Shown here: one piece after another, positions 61,629 through 64,000 of the stretch
Layout of the letters: every line of letters begins with the position of its first letter
Position numbering within the stretch: position 1 is the first letter of the stretch
Notes under the pieces: generated by a model
The model's database searches: none
What the model was told of the DNA's origin: nothing
The model's input: the letters and a program-made list of their open reading frames with translations, nothing else
Program-made: the position numbers and the translations under genes
From: Nitrospira sp.
GTDB taxonomy: Bacteria > Nitrospirota > Nitrospiria > Nitrospirales > Nitrospiraceae
Length of the DNA: 64,000 nucleotides
Direction of reading: 5' to 3'
Assembly (NCBI GenBank): GCA_024998625.1
Contig: JACOEL010000020.1
Location: forward strand, 1 to 64,000

Positions 61629-64000
61629 CTACTTGGCCGCGACAGGAATCGCGTGCGCAACCGGCTGCTCAACCTCGGCACTCTTGGTGCCGGCGCTCGC
61701 GCCAGCCAATGGCAGCAGTCGCGTATCACCGGACGGCAATACCCGCACATAGCCCCACTGTCCGGACTGCGAGTACGGCAAGCGCTGGTTGCTGTACACA
61801 TAATCCCCGGGCAAACGATACATTCCACCCGCCGAGGGGAGGAACGCGTCGATCGTCTCGGAGCCGGAGAACTCCACGACACTAATCAGGTCAGCGCCCC
61901 GCATAAACGGCTCGATCGGCCATTCGTGCTTCTCAACGCTGAACATGCCGTTCTGCTCGTTGCTGACACCCAATACATGGATGCGCACCGGGTCACCGGC
62001 ATGCGCTTCGATGAGCGGGGTCGCCGGATCTTCCGGCTTGTCCGCCTTACAAGGTTGGAACACCTTGCCGAGCGAGCAGCCCTGCTCTTCACGGAACTTG
62101 TACGGTTCCGACCGGTAGTTGACGCCGGTCAAACCCGCCACGTTCTGCACGTAGGGCATGAAGCTCGTGCCGATGATGTTGTCTTCATCCTGGAAGAACA
62201 ACGCCACGTCACGATAATTTGCCCGCATTTCATTGCCCGGCACCGAGTGATCGATGATGACATCGGCCGCCCAGGCATTCTTATTGGACAAATCCGCACC
62301 GGTCTTGGGATCACGATATTTCGATCCCTTTGGCCCGACCACGACGGCACCGAACAACCCGTTCCGCGGATTGGTCATCACATTGCCCCAATCCCACACC
62401 AACGAGGTCGTCTCGCCGTTGAACGGATCGGCGTAGTAGGTGTAGTCCCGCTCGCCCCCCGGTGCGACCGTCTGGTCACCCGGATTGTTCCCTACGTTCG
62501 CGCCCATGGAATCCTTCGGATCGAAGGCCAGGCCGATCGCAGAGAAGGAGGCCTTGCTGTCCTTCATCTTGTTCTTCAAATGCACCTTGACGCAATCACC
62601 GCTGTTCACACGCAGCGTCAGCGGCATCGGGTGTGCCCCGCCGGCCACTTTCGCGGTGTCTTCTTCCAACGCATAGATCTTCGCTTCAGCGTTGGTCATG
62701 AGGATCCGCCGCTCAAAGTCCACTTCGATGGATTCCGGCGCCTTGGCATTGAACTTCATGCCGGCGTAGTCCATCGCGACGACGTTGAACTGCTTCACGG
62801 GAGCATCGGCAGGACAGACCGGTAGAGGCTTCGGCATCTCGCCCTTGTTGGAGAAGCCCGCGGGCAACTTCTTCAAATCAGCCTGCTCCTTATCCAACAC
62901 CCGGATGATGCCCCAGCCACCCTCGGAGAACTTCGAGGATCGACCGTTGAAGTGAATGTAATCGCCGGCTTGATGTCGTGATCCACCCGCCTCAGGAACC
63001 ACCAGGTCATACCGCTCGGCGATACCGATATGGATGGAATTCTTCCGATTGGCATCCGACGCATACCGCTCGGTCCAGAACGTGTGGCCGGACAGGGTCC
63101 AGACCATCGACTCGTTCATGAGGGTGTGCAGCAGACGGAAGACCATCGTGTCACCGACATAGGCACGCAAGGTCGGCGTGTACGGATCACCGTGGACCAG
63201 GCTGCTGAAAATCTGTGACGAATCAGGGTTGGTCGCCAACCGTTGCGCAACCGGCGCCGCCCTGAAATTCAAGCCGCTGCCGGTGGTATGCGTACCACCG
63301 TTCAAGAACGGCATCGGTGTCATATAGATCTTCTCCGGCATCATGAACGAGACGGTCTTTCCTGCCTCGAGCGCAACTTCGATCGGCTGCCCGGGAGGAT
63401 TGCCCGCCGTCACGATGTTGACGGTGTGCGGCACGGTGTCGTGCACTTGGACCATCAATTCACGGAAGCTGTTGTTCACGCCATGACCAACCGGCTCGTT
63501 CGTGTGAATGTCCGCGATCGGTCCGCTGCGGATCAATTTTCCAGTCTTTGGATCATGATAAGTCGATCCAACCGGTTCGGCGATGAAGGTGCCGAAGCCG
63601 CCGTGCGGCCAGGTGGTCGCACCGAACGCATGGTCGTGCCAGAACACCGTCCCCACGTCCGCATCGACCCAGAACCGCTGACGCACGAACTCGACCGTGA
63701 CGATGTCATTGGCCGGGTGATCGTTTTTCAGCCCTTTGGCCAACGTAATCGTATTGCCGCTGATGGCCTTGATGCGGGAGATTTCATTCCCCTTCACATT
63801 GTCGGCACCAACAAGCAGCAGTGTCCCGACATGGAACTGCTTGGCATTCTTCACCGTGATCGTGTTCGCGCCCTTCTTAGCGGCGGCGGTCACGACGGTG
63901 TTCATCGGGGCGGGAAGCCCCTTCGCATTCTTCTTCTCCAGCATCGTGAACGGACGCACGGATTGCTCATAGGAGAATCCGGTGATCACACCGTCGGAGG
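61629..64000 (-). CDS. multicopper-oxidase-like protein, N-terminus beyond the window
   Basis: The frame is open to the window edge, giving at least 790 residues. Several cupredoxin domains are seen: TVFWHDHAFGATTWPHGGFG has the H-x-H pair of a trinuclear copper centre, and VFRLLHTLMNESMVWTLSGH a further His-rich strand. There is an extra inserted domain near the start (KKGANTITVKNAKQFHVGTL). The C-terminal domain, where most such enzymes have H-C-H-x3-H, reads GDYVYSNQRLPYSQSGQWGY, so the type 1 copper site must lie elsewhere or be absent. Large multidomain oxidases of this kind include manganese oxidases. The substrate is unknown here. Confidence 0.75.
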   Translation of the reverse strand, partial: SDGVITGFSYEQSVRPFTMLEKKNAKGLPAPMNTVVTAAAKKGANTITVKNAKQFHVGTLLLVGADNVKGNEISRIKAISGNTITLAKGLKNDHPANDIVTVEFVRQRFWVDADVGTVFWHDHAFGATTWPHGGFGTFIAEPVGSTYHDPKTGKLIRSGPIADIHTNEPVGHGVNNSFRELMVQVHDTVPHTVNIVTAGNPPGQPIEVALEAGKTVSFMMPEKIYMTPMPFLNGGTHTTGSGLNFRAAPVAQRLATNPDSSQIFSSLVHGDPYTPTLRAYVGDTMVFRLLHTLMNESMVWTLSGHTFWTERYASDANRKNSIHIGIAERYDLVVPEAGGSRHQAGDYIHFNGRSSKFSEGGWGIIRVLDKEQADLKKLPAGFSNKGEMPKPLPVCPADAPVKQFNVVAMDYAGMKFNAKAPESIEVDFERRILMTNAEAKIYALEEDTAKVAGGAHPMPLTLRVNSGDCVKVHLKNKMKDSKASFSAIGLAFDPKDSMGANVGNNPGDQTVAPGGERDYTYYADPFNGETTSLVWDWGNVMTNPRNGLFGAVVVGPKGSKYRDPKTGADLSNKNAWAADVIIDHSVPGNEMRANYRDVALFFQDEDNIIGTSFMPYVQNVAGLTGVNYRSEPYKFREEQGCSLGKVFQPCKADKPEDPATPLIEAHAGDPVRIHVLGVSNEQNGMFSVEKHEWPIEPFMRGADLISVVEFSGSETIDAFLPSAGGMYRLPGDYVYSNQRLPYSQSGQWGYVRVLPSGDTRLLPLAGASAGTKSAEVEQPVAHAIPVAAK

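Noticed and set aside
61416-62825. Plus-strand open frame of 469 codons
   Set aside because: It lies opposite the multicopper-oxidase-like gene and cupredoxin copy C, with His/Arg-rich shadow composition and no family features.

Overview
The window looks like chromosome from a Nitrospira-type nitrite oxidiser (phylum Nitrospirota). The evidence is the gene content: two cytochrome bd-like terminal oxidase operons of the Nitrospira kind, three proteins with the ethylbenzene-dehydrogenase-type heme b domain used for candidate NXR gamma subunits, a TorD-like molybdoenzyme chaperone, multiheme c cytochromes, a K+-independent H+-pyrophosphatase and a Pup gene. No rRNA, tRNA or CRISPR array was seen. 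Almost all genes lie on the minus strand. The species call is inference from content, not from a marker gene.

Layout. 1-3600: the tail of an upstream gene with its terminators, a bacterioferritin-associated ferredoxin with a textbook promoter, a secreted flavodoxin-like protein, a zinc ribbon, a decayed insertion sequence with recognisable ends, and a DUF192 protein. 3600-13750: a MscS channel fused to a cyclic-nucleotide domain, rel, recJ, pup, hppA, a DUF6933-like gene, the wreck of a type I restriction locus fused to a metallopeptidase fragment, and a small orphan gene. 13750-27500: a long accessory cluster for periplasmic respiration. It holds two pentaheme cytochromes, a PDZ protein, an NHL propeller, TatA, a TPR protein, an unknown membrane protein, a radical SAM enzyme, two NXR-gamma-like subunits, a TorD chaperone, a Tat-dependent polyferredoxin and an HExxH protein. 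No catalytic molybdenum subunit is present. 27680-33430: a WD40 protein and a sensor kinase/sigma-54 regulator pair whose regulator has an odd cysteine cluster. 33490-41120: housekeeping genes secF, secD, yajC, tgt and argS, then a glycosyltransferase and mobA.

41200-47810: oxidase operon I. Two tiny membrane-protein genes (38 and 40 codons) lead into a bd-like oxidase subunit and three cytochrome c proteins, closed by a strong terminator. A third tiny gene sits on the opposite side of the shared promoter region. 47965-56260: oxidase operon II. It runs from a methyltransferase, a DUF420 membrane protein, a PCP_red-domain protein and an unknown membrane protein to a second bd-like oxidase, then a DUF3047 protein, a glycine-rich membrane protein and two sulfatase-modifying-factor-like proteins that lack the catalytic cysteines. 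56540-64000: three related cupredoxin-like proteins with an amicyanin-type C-x2-H-x2-M loop, a HEAT-repeat protein, a LolA-like protein and a multicopper-oxidase-like protein cut by the window end.

How it fits together (inference): electrons from a periplasmic molybdoenzyme encoded elsewhere would pass through the gamma-like heme b subunits and c cytochromes to the bd-like oxidases. TorD, TatA, the ferredoxin, the radical SAM enzyme and MobA would serve assembly of that enzyme, and the cupredoxin-like proteins and multicopper oxidase form a separate copper-dependent set.
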